Origin: an uncultured Comamonas sp.
GTDB lineage: Bacteria; Pseudomonadota; Gammaproteobacteria; Burkholderiales; Burkholderiaceae_C
DNA length: 64,000 nt
NCBI GenBank assembly: GCA_947306475.1
Contig: CAMZGS010000002.1
Span: forward strand, 240,611-304,610
Direction of reading: 5' to 3'
Below, piece by piece: positions 17,396 to 26,601 of the stretch. The notes under the pieces are model-generated. The model made no database searches and had not been told where the DNA came from. It saw only the letters and a program-made list of their open reading frames with translations. The position numbers and the translations under genes were made by a program. The number at the start of each line of letters is the position of its first letter. Within the stretch, counting starts at the first letter, position 1.

Positions 17396-17659
17396 ATGAG
17401 TATCAAAGAAAAGAAAAATTGCTGCAAAAACGCTCTGATTCGTTCAGCAGTTCTTTCTTTGGCTATATTTTTTCTCATGATTTACCTTCTATGGAGAGGG
17501 CCTCCTATAGAAACGTTTCTGGTACGTCATATGTATTTAAGAAAAGAATTTATTTACTATCTGGTGTGCGTTTTCTTTGCTGTTTTTTTTGCTTGGATTG
17601 CATTTGATAATATACGAAGTATTGCGCGTGATGAATATGACGAGGATGATGAAGGCTAA
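17396..17659 (+). CDS. Small two-helix membrane protein of unknown function in the vgrG-rhs island
   Basis: An 87-residue protein with a Lys/Cys-rich start, two predicted membrane helices (SAVLSLAIFFLMIYLLW near 18-34 and YYLVCVFFAVFFAWIAF near 53-70) and a strongly acidic tail (RDEYDEDDEG). The topology would place both ends in the cytoplasm. AGAAAGG precedes the ATG at 17396. I do not recognise a family. Its place between vgrG and the chaperone gene suggests a module accessory factor or an orphan immunity protein. A second frame (17338-17607) overlaps but has no membrane-protein logic. Confidence 0.6.
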   Translation: MSIKEKKNCCKNALIRSAVLSLAIFFLMIYLLWRGPPIETFLVRHMYLRKEFIYYLVCVFFAVFFAWIAFDNIRSIARDEYDEDDEG

Positions 17660-17700
17660 AAACTTCATTTGAAGATGCATAGATGAATTTTGGAGGAAAT

Positions 17701-18122
17701 GTGAAGTATATGATTAACGAAGGAATAATTGAAATTCCTGAAAACCTGATAGATCGATCGGTCAACATGTTGATGAGTGTGGATGGGAAAAAATTTCATA
17801 CACCATCAGTCGAGATAAATTACAGCCAGAAGAAGATCTGAATGAGTTCGTTGATCGTCAATTGAAGGATTTGTCACGTCAAGTCTCAAAATTTGTTGAG
17901 AGTGATCGCATTGAAATTAATTTGAAAAACAGTCCAAGAACTGGATACCAAATCATTAGCACTTTCAAGCAGAATGGTCGTGAATTCTATCAACGGCAAG
18001 TTGTCGTAGCACTCAAAGATTCGGAATCTATCTTGGTTGTGACTGGTACATCATTTGCTCCATGGACTGAAGAAGAAATTTCTGAGTGGAAGTTCATGCT
18101 TAAAAACTCTGAATTGAAATAA
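17701..18122 (+). pseudogene. EagR/DUF1795-type effector chaperone, frameshifted
   Basis: Read in two frames, this is one DUF1795 (Eag) protein. The first frame gives MINEGIIEIPENLIDRSVN and continues to a TGA at about 17840; the second gives YTISRDKLQPEEDLNEFVD, RQLKDLSRQV and ends at 18122. The frames join at a run of six A (17788-17793): one extra A restores a continuous ~140-residue protein of normal length. Eag chaperones bind the hydrophobic N-terminal segments of PAAR/Rhs effectors and load them on VgrG. GGAGG at 17692-17696 precedes GTG 17701; ATG 17710 is the other possible start. This may be a real mutation, slippage, or a sequence error. Confidence 0.85.
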
Positions 18123-18139
18123 ACCAGTCCAAATCGCTT

Positions 18140-21100
18140 ATGACAGCACAAGAACCAGTTGGCGCGGCTGCAGCGCGACTGCATGACCCGATTGCACATA
18201 GCAATGCGCACGCTCGATTCTGGGCAAAGGTTGCGGGTGGCGTGGTTGGCGGCCTTGTGGCCGGTGCATTGGCTGGCATGGCCGCAGTAGCCGTTATCGG
18301 TACCGGGGGCATGGCCACACCACTGGTTGTTGCTGGAGGGATGACGCTTCTCACCGCTGGCGGGGCTGCAGGCATCACTGGTATCGTTGCCGGCTTTTTT
18401 GGTGCAAAGGCTGGTGAGTCTTTAGTGGACGAGGCTTTGCCCGAAACTTTCGCGGTGACGGGCATGATCACCGATGCGTCCACCGATGTTTTTGTGAACA
18501 GCCGTGCAACCGGGGCGGCAAGGGCATCTCCCGACAACCCTCTGGACACCGTTGCGTGCAACAAGGATACCGGGCCCATTCTGATTGCTGAAGGCTCTGA
18601 GAGCGTATTCGTAAATCAGGCCGTATTTGCTCGCAAGGGGGATGCTGTGGAGTGTGGGGCCCTCATTCATGGAGGCTCCCCTGATGTTTTTGTAGGTGTC
18701 CCCAAGGGTAGGGTTCGAGATGTTGCTGATGAAGTTCCATTGGTATCCCAGATATTAGGAGGCATTCTAGGCTTGGCCGGAGGGGTAAGGGGGCTGGTCA
18801 AGTGCGTTGGCAAGCTTCCAAGCACACTTAAATCCGTTTGGCCTTGTCTGGGAAAATTTGCCGGTGGGCTAGGTATCGACACGGTACTCGGCATCATTTT
18901 CAATCCTGTTCATATAGCCACTGGTGCAAAGATTCTTACCGGGGAGGTCGATACCGACATTGATCTACCGGGGGCGTTACCATTACGCTGGGTTCGCCGC
19001 TACAACAGCCTGGATACTCGTACTGGCGCTGTCCACGGACAAGGCTGGGGCGGTGACTACTTGGTACGCCTACACATTGCGGCCAACGGCTTTGTCACCT
19101 ACACAGACGATCAAGGCCGTGACGTTTATTGGGAGCATGTGGAACCTGGCTATTCCCAGGAAAATATCACCGAAGGCTATACCCTTTACTGCACCGAAGA
19201 TGGGCAATATGCTGTTGGCAGTGCCGATGGTATTTACCGATTCTTTGAATCGGCCGAATCCATGCCACCTCCCAAGCTTGCAGCTGATGGATCTGCCATT
19301 CCCACGGATGCAAACACCATTCATGCAGGCCTGCAACGTCTGAGCCGTCTGGAGGACGATCACGGCAACTATATCGCCCTGCGTTACCACAGAGACTTCG
19401 AAATCAAGAGCATCATCGACAGCACCGGGCGCTTGCTGGAGTTTGCTTATCTCCACCCAGCACAAGCCAATGGTCGGCGGCTTGCCTGCATTACGCTCAA
19501 GACAGGAGCACCGGGAGAGTCCATTGGTCTGCTCGCAAGATACGAGTACCACGCCAGTGGGCAGCTGGCGCGTGTCATCGACCGTGAAGGAGAGACTGTG
19601 CGCGAGTTTGCCTACAACCCGCAGCACCTGATGGTTTTGCACAGGAATGCAGACGGTCGTTCCTGTTATTACGAGTGGGGCGAGTTTGCCGATCACCCCC
19701 GCGTGGTACGCCACTGGAGCAACCAGGGGGACGACTACCGTCTTGTCCATACCCTCAACGCTGGCGTTTCTGCCGTCGAGGGGGGACACACTGTGGTGCA
19801 AGACCAGCTTGGTCGCAAGTACAGTTTTGACTGGGATGCTGACTACAACATCGTGCAAAGCACCGACGCCCTGGGGCATGTCACCATCCAGCGCTGGAAT
19901 GCTCTGCGTCAACGCACCGCACTGGTTGATCCACAAGGCCGTGCCACACGCTACACCTATGATCCGCACGGAAACGAAAGCACCGTCACCGACGCGTTGG
20001 GCCGGACCACCCGCATCACCTGGTTGGGCTTTCGCGCACTGCCGATGCTGGTCAAGTACCCCGATGGCAGCAGCGAACATTTCTCTTACGACGACAAGTT
20101 CAATCTCATTGCTCACACCAATGCCCTGGGGTTGCGCACCGAGTTCGGCTATAACGAACTCGGCCTGCCCATTGTCAGCACCGATGCCAAGGGCGGTACC
20201 CAGCGCTACGTCTGGACGCCACGTGCCCAGCTGGCCCAATTCACCGACTGCTCAGGCCGCACCACCCACTATCGGTACGATGCCTGCGGGCACTTGCAAT
20301 TGGTCACTAATGCTGCAGGCCATACCTATCGCTACGTGCATGCGTTGAATGGACAGTTGCGCTCGGTAGAGCTGCCCGATGGGGCGCACCACCATTACCG
20401 ATACAGCAAGACCGGTGCCTTGCTGGGACACACGGACCCTTATGGTCGCCAAACGTCGTTTGAGCGCAATGCGCGCGGTCAGCTGCTGCAGCGCGTTGAT
20501 GCCGAACAACGCGGCGTGCGCCTGGAATATGACGCAGCCCAACGCCTGCAGTCCTTGGTCAACGAGAATGGGCAGGCCTTCGTCTTCCGCTACGATGCAG
20601 CCGACCGCTTGGTCGAGGAACAACGCATCGGTGGCACTCGCGTCGAGGTGACACATGATGCCAGCGGTTGGCCTGTTGCCGTCACTTACCATCCACGAAC
20701 CGGAGCCACGGCCGCAGGTGGTTCGGTTGAGCCACGGCACATCAAACTCATCCGCGATGCAGCTGGACGCCTGATCGAGAAACGCACCCATCATCAGCAT
20801 TATCACTACCGTTACGACGATGCCGACCAGCTGATCGAAGCCAGCGTGCATGCCGTGTACTACCTTGAAGCCGAGGACCTGGCAGAACTGCAGCAAGCCA
20901 GTCTTGAGCAGATAGGTCAGCAGACAGTCACGCCCTGGCAGCTCAGGCCTTTGCACACCACCCGATTTGCGTACGATCGTCTGGGGCGCCTCAGCAAGGA
21001 AACGGTGCAGGACCACCTCAGTGGTCAGACCCACACGCTGGAGCATCAGCACGATGCTTTGGGCAATCGCACGCAGACCATCCTGCCCTCACTCCCCCCG

Positions 21101-23122
21101 GGCCATCCGCAGACAGGCTACAGACGTGCGCTGAACTACCTCTACTATGGCTCCGGCCACCTGCACCAGATCAGCGTCAGCCTGGAGACAGAAGACCCAG
21201 GTGCCGACGCAGGTACACATCGAGTCCCGGCCGTTCACCAACTCATCTGCGACATGGAGCGTGACGAACTGCATGAGGAGGTCTGGCGCAGCCAGGGGCG
21301 CCTCAATACCCGAACCGCCCGGGATGCACTGGGTCGGCGCACCGGCGCATGGAGCCGTTCCGGCGCACTGGAAAGCACACTGCTTGCGCAGGAAGCCAAC
21401 TGGCAGCAGGCCATTGAAGACCTGCAGACGGCCCAGTCCATTGAGCATAAGGAGCTGACAGGTCTGCTCAAGACCTGGCAGTACGACAAAGCGGGTGAGC
21501 TGCTCCTGGCGCGCCACAGTCTGCATGGGGCCAGAAGTCACCAGTACGATGGCACCGGTCGTATTGAACGCACCCAGCGCATCCACCTTGCTGGTGGCAC
21601 TGGCAGCCTGCCACAGGCGGCCAATGAACACTTTGCCTACGATCCGGCGGGCAACCTGCAGGATGCCGGCACCACTCAGGAGCTACAACGCAGCGACCGG
21701 CACCTGCAACGTGGCTATGTGCACGACAACCTGGTGCGAGTGTTTGAGGACAAGCGTTTCTTCTACGATGGTCATGACCGCTTGATCGAGAAGCGTAGTG
21801 GCAGGCATACGCTGCAGCGCTTTGAATGGGACGAGGAAAATCGCCTGAAGGCAGTGCACACCACCCGCAGACCGGGGACCGAGCACGAGAGCACCCAGAG
21901 CACCTACTTTCGCTATGACGCGCTGGGGCGCCGTATCGTCAAGCAGGACGAGTTTGGGACGACGATCTTCATTTGGGAAGGCATGCGCTTGATTGAGGAG
22001 CGCAGGGGATCCCTGGTGACCAGCTATGTCTATGAGCCGCAGAGCTATGTACCGCTGGCCCGTCTGGATGCCCGAGGCGAGGTGACTGAGCAAGGCGGCC
22101 TGGGCACGACGGCAGATGCTCTGTCAGAGCAAAGGAGCGAAAGTGAACAACGCATTGCGCAGGCGGTCAGGGCGTTTGGGACGGAGCGGACGCTGCGACA
22201 AGGGGTCAGCCCACCAACGGCCGACGATGTGCATGTGCAGCACCGAACTTCAGTGGGGCTGCCTGATTCTCATGACGCCCGGCGTGCATTGCCGCGTACA
22301 GGCACTTCCGGACAAGCAGAACCACGCCTGTGCAATGTCTATTACTTCCACACCGACCAGGCGGGCATGCCAGAGGAACTTACCAATGCCGATGGGCAAT
22401 TGGTATGGCAGGCAACCTACAAAACCTGGGGGACAACGGTTGCAGAAGAGTGGGGGGTGAAAACGCTGGCGGGGCAACAGCCCGTTGAGAAAGGTGACAA
22501 GCCGACCAGCGAGCAGAATCTGCGCTTCCAGGGCCAGTACCTCGACCGAAGCACGGGGCTGCATTACAGCACGTTCCGGTACTACGACGCCGACATTGGG
22601 CGTTTCATATCCCCCGATCCGATTGGTCTGTGGGGGGGAATTAATCTGCATTCCTATGCGCCGAATCCCCTCTCTTGGATTGATCCTTGGGGGTGGCATT
22701 GCAGCCATCGAGATACCATTACTCGTGGGCCTAGAGGCGAAATTACATCAGTTCGGGGAACTATTACGCCTGCTGATTTAGGAACGGGGACAGGGACAAA
22801 TGCCAGCTCAAGAGCTAATGCAAGAAGCATGGGAAATAATACCGACGATGCTGGTCATACAAGAGGAAGAAATTTGGGGGGAGGTGGTGGTGTGGATTAC
22901 ACATTCCCTCAAGATCCGAATTTAAACAGAGGGGCCTTTAGAGATTTCGAAATGGAAATAGCTGACTATGTCAAATCTACAGGGCGTAATGTTGATTTCG
23001 AACAAGCTTACCACTATGGGAGTGGAGGAACCCGCCCGACCAGCATAACATATGCAGTCTATGACAATGGGGTTCCTATATTGGGGGGGGCTAGAATATT
23101 TGAAAATTGGAGCGTCTTATGA
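18140..23122 (+). CDS. PAAR-Rhs polymorphic toxin with DNA/RNA non-specific endonuclease tip
   Basis: A 1660-residue T6SS effector. Residues ~32-90 hold glycine-rich hydrophobic helices (VVGGLVAGALAGMAAVAVIG), the type that needs an Eag chaperone. A PAAR domain follows (~105-190; DVFVNSRATGAA, GSPDVFVG). YD/RHS repeats fill ~270-1330 and form the cocoon. The core ends at DPIGLWGG (D1493) and DPWGW (1515-1519), the usual autocleavage site. The ~141-residue tip has DDAGHTRGRNLGG (H1573) and LNRGAFRDFEMEI, the pattern of NS_2-type DNA/RNA non-specific endonucleases, with His1573 the likely catalytic base. The tip is more AT-rich than the core, as expected for swapped toxin ends. G7 (22632-22638) and G8 (23083-23090) tracts lie near the end. 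Confidence 0.93.
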   Translation: MTAQEPVGAAAARLHDPIAHSNAHARFWAKVAGGVVGGLVAGALAGMAAVAVIGTGGMATPLVVAGGMTLLTAGGAAGITGIVAGFFGAKAGESLVDEALPETFAVTGMITDASTDVFVNSRATGAARASPDNPLDTVACNKDTGPILIAEGSESVFVNQAVFARKGDAVECGALIHGGSPDVFVGVPKGRVRDVADEVPLVSQILGGILGLAGGVRGLVKCVGKLPSTLKSVWPCLGKFAGGLGIDTVLGIIFNPVHIATGAKILTGEVDTDIDLPGALPLRWVRRYNSLDTRTGAVHGQGWGGDYLVRLHIAANGFVTYTDDQGRDVYWEHVEPGYSQENITEGYTLYCTEDGQYAVGSADGIYRFFESAESMPPPKLAADGSAIPTDANTIHAGLQRLSRLEDDHGNYIALRYHRDFEIKSIIDSTGRLLEFAYLHPAQANGRRLACITLKTGAPGESIGLLARYEYHASGQLARVIDREGETVREFAYNPQHLMVLHRNADGRSCYYEWGEFADHPRVVRHWSNQGDDYRLVHTLNAGVSAVEGGHTVVQDQLGRKYSFDWDADYNIVQSTDALGHVTIQRWNALRQRTALVDPQGRATRYTYDPHGNESTVTDALGRTTRITWLGFRALPMLVKYPDGSSEHFSYDDKFNLIAHTNALGLRTEFGYNELGLPIVSTDAKGGTQRYVWTPRAQLAQFTDCSGRTTHYRYDACGHLQLVTNAAGHTYRYVHALNGQLRSVELPDGAHHHYRYSKTGALLGHTDPYGRQTSFERNARGQLLQRVDAEQRGVRLEYDAAQRLQSLVNENGQAFVFRYDAADRLVEEQRIGGTRVEVTHDASGWPVAVTYHPRTGATAAGGSVEPRHIKLIRDAAGRLIEKRTHHQHYHYRYDDADQLIEASVHAVYYLEAEDLAELQQASLEQIGQQTVTPWQLRPLHTTRFAYDRLGRLSKETVQDHLSGQTHTLEHQHDALGNRTQTILPSLPPGHPQTGYRRALNYLYYGSGHLHQISVSLETEDPGADAGTHRVPAVHQLICDMERDELHEEVWRSQGRLNTRTARDALGRRTGAWSRSGALESTLLAQEANWQQAIEDLQTAQSIEHKELTGLLKTWQYDKAGELLLARHSLHGARSHQYDGTGRIERTQRIHLAGGTGSLPQAANEHFAYDPAGNLQDAGTTQELQRSDRHLQRGYVHDNLVRVFEDKRFFYDGHDRLIEKRSGRHTLQRFEWDEENRLKAVHTTRRPGTEHESTQSTYFRYDALGRRIVKQDEFGTTIFIWEGMRLIEERRGSLVTSYVYEPQSYVPLARLDARGEVTEQGGLGTTADALSEQRSESEQRIAQAVRAFGTERTLRQGVSPPTADDVHVQHRTSVGLPDSHDARRALPRTGTSGQAEPRLCNVYYFHTDQAGMPEELTNADGQLVWQATYKTWGTTVAEEWGVKTLAGQQPVEKGDKPTSEQNLRFQGQYLDRSTGLHYSTFRYYDADIGRFISPDPIGLWGGINLHSYAPNPLSWIDPWGWHCSHRDTITRGPRGEITSVRGTITPADLGTGTGTNASSRANARSMGNNTDDAGHTRGRNLGGGGGVDYTFPQDPNLNRGAFRDFEMEIADYVKSTGRNVDFEQAYHYGSGGTRPTSITYAVYDNGVPILGGARIFENWSVL

Positions 23123-23215
23123 TACCGAAAGAATTTTTATATATGCATGACCAAGATGGGTTGTGAAAATTTGACGATTTGGAGTGACTTGTAAAATTAT
23201 TTGCAAATCATCGCC

Positions 23216-23250
23216 TTGCAAAATTTTTCATAAGTACTTGTCATAAAGGG
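23216..23250 (+). repeat. Partial copy of the vgrG-upstream repeat after rhs
   Basis: The segment ttgcaaaatttttcataagt and the bases following it to 23250 resemble (about 80% over ~35 bases by eye) the reverse complement of 14718-14752 upstream of vgrG. It sits between the rhs stop and the immunity candidate, so related sequence brackets the vgrG-eagR-rhs block. Confidence 0.5.
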
Positions 23251-23301
23251 GAAAATTTCACGATATCCGCCCAATGGAATTTGAAAATCAAGGATGTTGA
23301 A

Positions 23302-23736
23302 ATGAATGAAATTGATATTGAAAATGCAAAAAAAGCACTTTTGGATTTCATGGAAAAAATGAATTCCTGGGAGATCAATGCCTATAGTCTGTATAAACAA
23401 GAGAACGGGGGAGTTGAGAAAAATTCGGAATTTACCAGAAATTCTCTGGAGGAGATATACAAACTATTCCTGACCCAAAGAGAAAGAAAAACTGGACGTC
23501 TAGCAAATTTGCATGCATCGCAGTTTCCAGAGTATGACATAAATTTGGAAAGTATAGAAAGTTATGAGTGCATGAAGAATAAAGTTGTTCTATACACCAA
23601 TAAAATTGATGCAAATATCAAGGACTACATCACAAAAAATAAATATACACTGATAAAAAAAGGAGACTCATTCTTGTTGGATAAAAAGGAAAGATATAGT
23701 CCATCCAATGGAAAATGGGTTGCAACTCATTTTTAG
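23302..23736 (+). CDS. Candidate immunity protein for the Rhs nuclease
   Basis: A 144-residue, AT-rich gene directly after rhs, in the position of a cognate immunity gene. The protein is small, soluble and mixed alpha/beta: helical N-terminus (ENAKKALLDFMEKMNSWEI), ending in short strands (NKYTLIKKGDSFLLDKKERY). The ending resembles NTF2-fold immunity proteins, but I rate the family call as tentative. No signal peptide, consistent with neutralising a cytoplasmic nuclease. I use ATG 23302, preceded by AAGGATG; an in-frame TTG at 23281 is possible. It is 179 bp from the rhs stop, longer than usual for a toxin-immunity pair, with the repeat fragment between. Confidence 0.7.
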   Translation: MNEIDIENAKKALLDFMEKMNSWEINAYSLYKQENGGVEKNSEFTRNSLEEIYKLFLTQRERKTGRLANLHASQFPEYDINLESIESYECMKNKVVLYTNKIDANIKDYITKNKYTLIKKGDSFLLDKKERYSPSNGKWVATHF

Positions 23737-23898
23737 ATTGAGTGGATTAAAAAGTGGTTGCTTTTGAAATTCGGCGTAGTCAAAAAAGAAAGACGGTTCG
23801 TGGGGCACTGTTGCGGCAGTTGTGCCTACAGGCAAGGAGCATGCAGCCTGCACGACGCCTTGCCACATCATTATTTATAGCATTTTCCGCTTATATCC

Positions 23899-23934
23899 AA
23901 AGGGTTTCAAAGTAAAAGTACTGTGAAACCCTTT
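23899..23934 (+). terminator. Intrinsic terminator after the effector island
   Basis: A perfect 11-bp stem, aaagggtttca (23899-23909) with tgaaacccttt (23924-23934), 14-base loop, followed on the plus strand by ATTTTTG. It closes the rhs-immunity unit and separates it from the convergent glnD gene. Confidence 0.8.
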
Positions 23935-23960
23935 ATTTTTGCCCGGAGCGTGCTCTCTTT

Positions 23961-26579
23961 TTAGGATTCCACCTGCAGCATGCGTACCAGTTCCTTTTCC
24001 AGATCCAGCTGGCGGGCAGTGTGTTGCAGCTGTGGGCCCTGGACGAGGAAGGTATCTTCCACGCGCTCGCCCAGGGTCACGACCTTGGCCAGCTGTACGC
24101 TCAGACCGTAGCGAGCCAGCACGCGGGCCACGCTGTAGAGCAGGCCGGCGCGGTCGGTGGCGCTGATGTACAGCAGCCAGCGCTGGGCTTTTTCGTCGGG
24201 CTGCAGGCTGACGTGGGGCGCCATCGGAAAGCTGCGTGCACGCCGCGAGGGTTGGCGGCGCACGGGTTCGGGCAGGGGGGTGTCGGCTTCCAGGGCCTTG
24301 GTCAGGCCGGCTTCCACCAGAGCGGTCAGTTCACGCTCTTCAATGGCGAGTTGTGGTGCCTGCACCTGGAAGGTGTCGAGCGCATGGCCGTGGGGGCTGG
24401 TATAGATGCGCGCGTGCAGGACGGACAGGCCCATCTGGTCGAAATAGCCGCAGATGCGGGCAAACAGGTCGTTGCCATCGGGGGCGTACACCAGTACCTG
24501 TACGCCTTCACCCGCCAGCGAAGGGCGGGCGCGCACGATGGGGGTGGCACTGCCGACGTGCAGGTACAGCTGGCGCGCATGCCAGGCGATGTCGGCGGGT
24601 TCGTGGCGCAGAAAGTAGCCTGGCTCCAGCGTGTTCCACAGCAGACGGGCGCTGTCGGCAGGCAGCCCGACCTGGCGCAGCAGCACCTGGGCCTGGCGCT
24701 GGCGGGCCTGGGTCAGGGCTTCCCCTTGCAGGCCCTGGCCGCCCAGCATGTGCAGGGTGGCGTGGTACAGGTCCTGCAGCAACTTGCCTTTCCAGGCGCT
24801 CCAGACCTTGGGGCTGGTGCCACGGATATCGGCCACGGTCAGCAGGTACAGGCCCATCAGGCGCTGTGGGGTGCCGACGCAATCGGCAAAGGCGCGCACG
24901 ACGGCGGGGTCGTTGGTGTCCTGCTTTTGTGCCACGGTGCTCATGCGCAGATGCTCGCGCACCAGGAACTCCACCAGTTCGGCATCTTCGCGTGCCAGGC
25001 CATGCTGGCGGGCGAAGCGGCGTACTTCAATCGCGCCAATGGTGCTGTGGTCGCCGCCTCGGCCTTTGCCAATGTCGTGGAAGATCGCTGCCAGGTAAAG
25101 CAGCCAGGGCTGCTCCCACTGGCTGGCGATTTCCGAGCACAGCGGGTATTCGTGCGCAAACTCGGGCATGAAGAAGCGCCGCATGTTGCGCAGCACCATC
25201 AGCGAGTGCTGGTCCACCGTATAGACGTGGAACAGGTCGTGCTGCATCTGGCCGACGATGCGCCGGAACGACCACAGATAGCGCCCCAGCACCGAGGTGG
25301 CATTCATCAGGCGCAGTGCATGGGTGATGCCGCTGGGCTGCTGCAGGATGCGCATGAAGGTGGCGCGGTTGACCGGGTCGCGCCGCCACTGGGCGTGCAT
25401 GATGTCGCGCGCGTTGTACAGGGCGCGCAGGGTGCGCGCCGAGACATCGCGCAGGCCCGGGTGGGTCTGCATCGTCAGAAAGGTGTGCAGGATGGCCTCG
25501 GGGTGGCGCAGATAGATGTCGTCGTCGCGCACGTCCAGCAGGCCATTCTTGTCGGCAAACCACTCGTTGATGGGGATGGGCGCGGCCTGGCTGGGGTGCA
25601 GGTGCTCCTGGATGTTGAGCAGCACGATCTGCTGCAGCTGCATGACGGCCTTGGCGGCCCAGTAGTAGCGGCGCATGAGCACTTCGCTGGCGCGCACCGG
25701 ATGGGCGTCTTCGGGCTGGGTGCGGTCCTGCAGGCCCAGGCTGCGTGCTACGGCGTTTTGCAGGTCAAAGAGGAGCCGGTCTTCGTGGCGGCCTGCGGCA
25801 GCATGCAGGCGTGCGCGGATCTGGAACAGCGTGGTTTCGTTGCGCTCCAGCTGCTGCGCTTCCAGTGCGGTGATGATGTGGTGCTTGGCCAGCTCGTTCC
25901 AGCTCTGCCCCAGATTGGCGGCTTTGGCGACCCAGATGATGGTTTGCAGGTCGCGCAGGCCGCCGGGGGCTTCCTTGCAGTTGGGCTCCAGCGCGTAAGG
26001 GGTGTTTTCGAAGCGGGTGTGGCGCTGGCGCAGCTCCAGGTGCTTGGCCAGGAAGAATTCCTGGGGCTGCAGGGTGGAGGGTAGCTGCCTTACCAGGCGC
26101 TCGAAGCTTTGCACGTTGCCATCAATGTGGCGGGCCTCCAGCATGCAGGTCTGCGCGCTGACGTCCTGGCGTGCCAGCTCCAGGCATTCGGCCACGGTGC
26201 GCACGCTCGAACCGATTTCCAGTCCCGTATCCCAGCAGGCGCTGACAAAGGCCTCCAGCGCCGGGCGCAGCTGTGCGCCTGGGTCGCTGCCTTCGGGCTG
26301 CTTTCCATCCGGCCCCTCGTCCGGCAGCAGCAGCAGCACGTCCACGTCCGAGTGTGGGAAGAGCTGGCCGCGTCCGTACCCCCCTACAGCCACGATGGCC
26401 ACTTCCTGCGGCAGGGCGGTAGCGTGACGCAGGGCGATCAGCTGCTCATCAACCAGCTGCGCCAGACGGTGCAGCAGGTGGCGGATGGGTGGTCCGCCGG
26501 GGCTGTGCAGGTGGGTGAGCAGCTGCGCCTTCTGCTCGTGAAAATGCTGGCGCAGGGAGGTGAGAGGGGAGGAGGACAC
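23961..26579 (-). CDS. glnD: Bifunctional PII uridylyltransferase/uridylyl-removing enzyme GlnD
   Basis: An 872-residue GlnD, normal length. The N-terminal nucleotidyltransferase domain has VGGYGRGQLFPHSDVDVLLL (GG...G...SDxD); the HD hydrolase domain has FHDIGKGRGGDHS; two ACT domains fill the last ~200 residues (LVYAPDGNDLFARICGYFDQ and LLYISATDRAGLLYSVARVL). GlnD senses glutamine and adds or removes UMP on PII proteins, setting glutamine synthetase activity and nitrogen-regulated transcription. It starts 22 bp after the map stop, a map-glnD pairing common in proteobacteria. Confidence 0.97.
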   Translation of the reverse strand: MSSSPLTSLRQHFHEQKAQLLTHLHSPGGPPIRHLLHRLAQLVDEQLIALRHATALPQEVAIVAVGGYGRGQLFPHSDVDVLLLLPDEGPDGKQPEGSDPGAQLRPALEAFVSACWDTGLEIGSSVRTVAECLELARQDVSAQTCMLEARHIDGNVQSFERLVRQLPSTLQPQEFFLAKHLELRQRHTRFENTPYALEPNCKEAPGGLRDLQTIIWVAKAANLGQSWNELAKHHIITALEAQQLERNETTLFQIRARLHAAAGRHEDRLLFDLQNAVARSLGLQDRTQPEDAHPVRASEVLMRRYYWAAKAVMQLQQIVLLNIQEHLHPSQAAPIPINEWFADKNGLLDVRDDDIYLRHPEAILHTFLTMQTHPGLRDVSARTLRALYNARDIMHAQWRRDPVNRATFMRILQQPSGITHALRLMNATSVLGRYLWSFRRIVGQMQHDLFHVYTVDQHSLMVLRNMRRFFMPEFAHEYPLCSEIASQWEQPWLLYLAAIFHDIGKGRGGDHSTIGAIEVRRFARQHGLAREDAELVEFLVREHLRMSTVAQKQDTNDPAVVRAFADCVGTPQRLMGLYLLTVADIRGTSPKVWSAWKGKLLQDLYHATLHMLGGQGLQGEALTQARQRQAQVLLRQVGLPADSARLLWNTLEPGYFLRHEPADIAWHARQLYLHVGSATPIVRARPSLAGEGVQVLVYAPDGNDLFARICGYFDQMGLSVLHARIYTSPHGHALDTFQVQAPQLAIEERELTALVEAGLTKALEADTPLPEPVRRQPSRRARSFPMAPHVSLQPDEKAQRWLLYISATDRAGLLYSVARVLARYGLSVQLAKVVTLGERVEDTFLVQGPQLQHTARQLDLEKELVRMLQVES

Positions 26580-26601
26580 CGCTGCTGCCTTCGGTGGTTG
26601 C

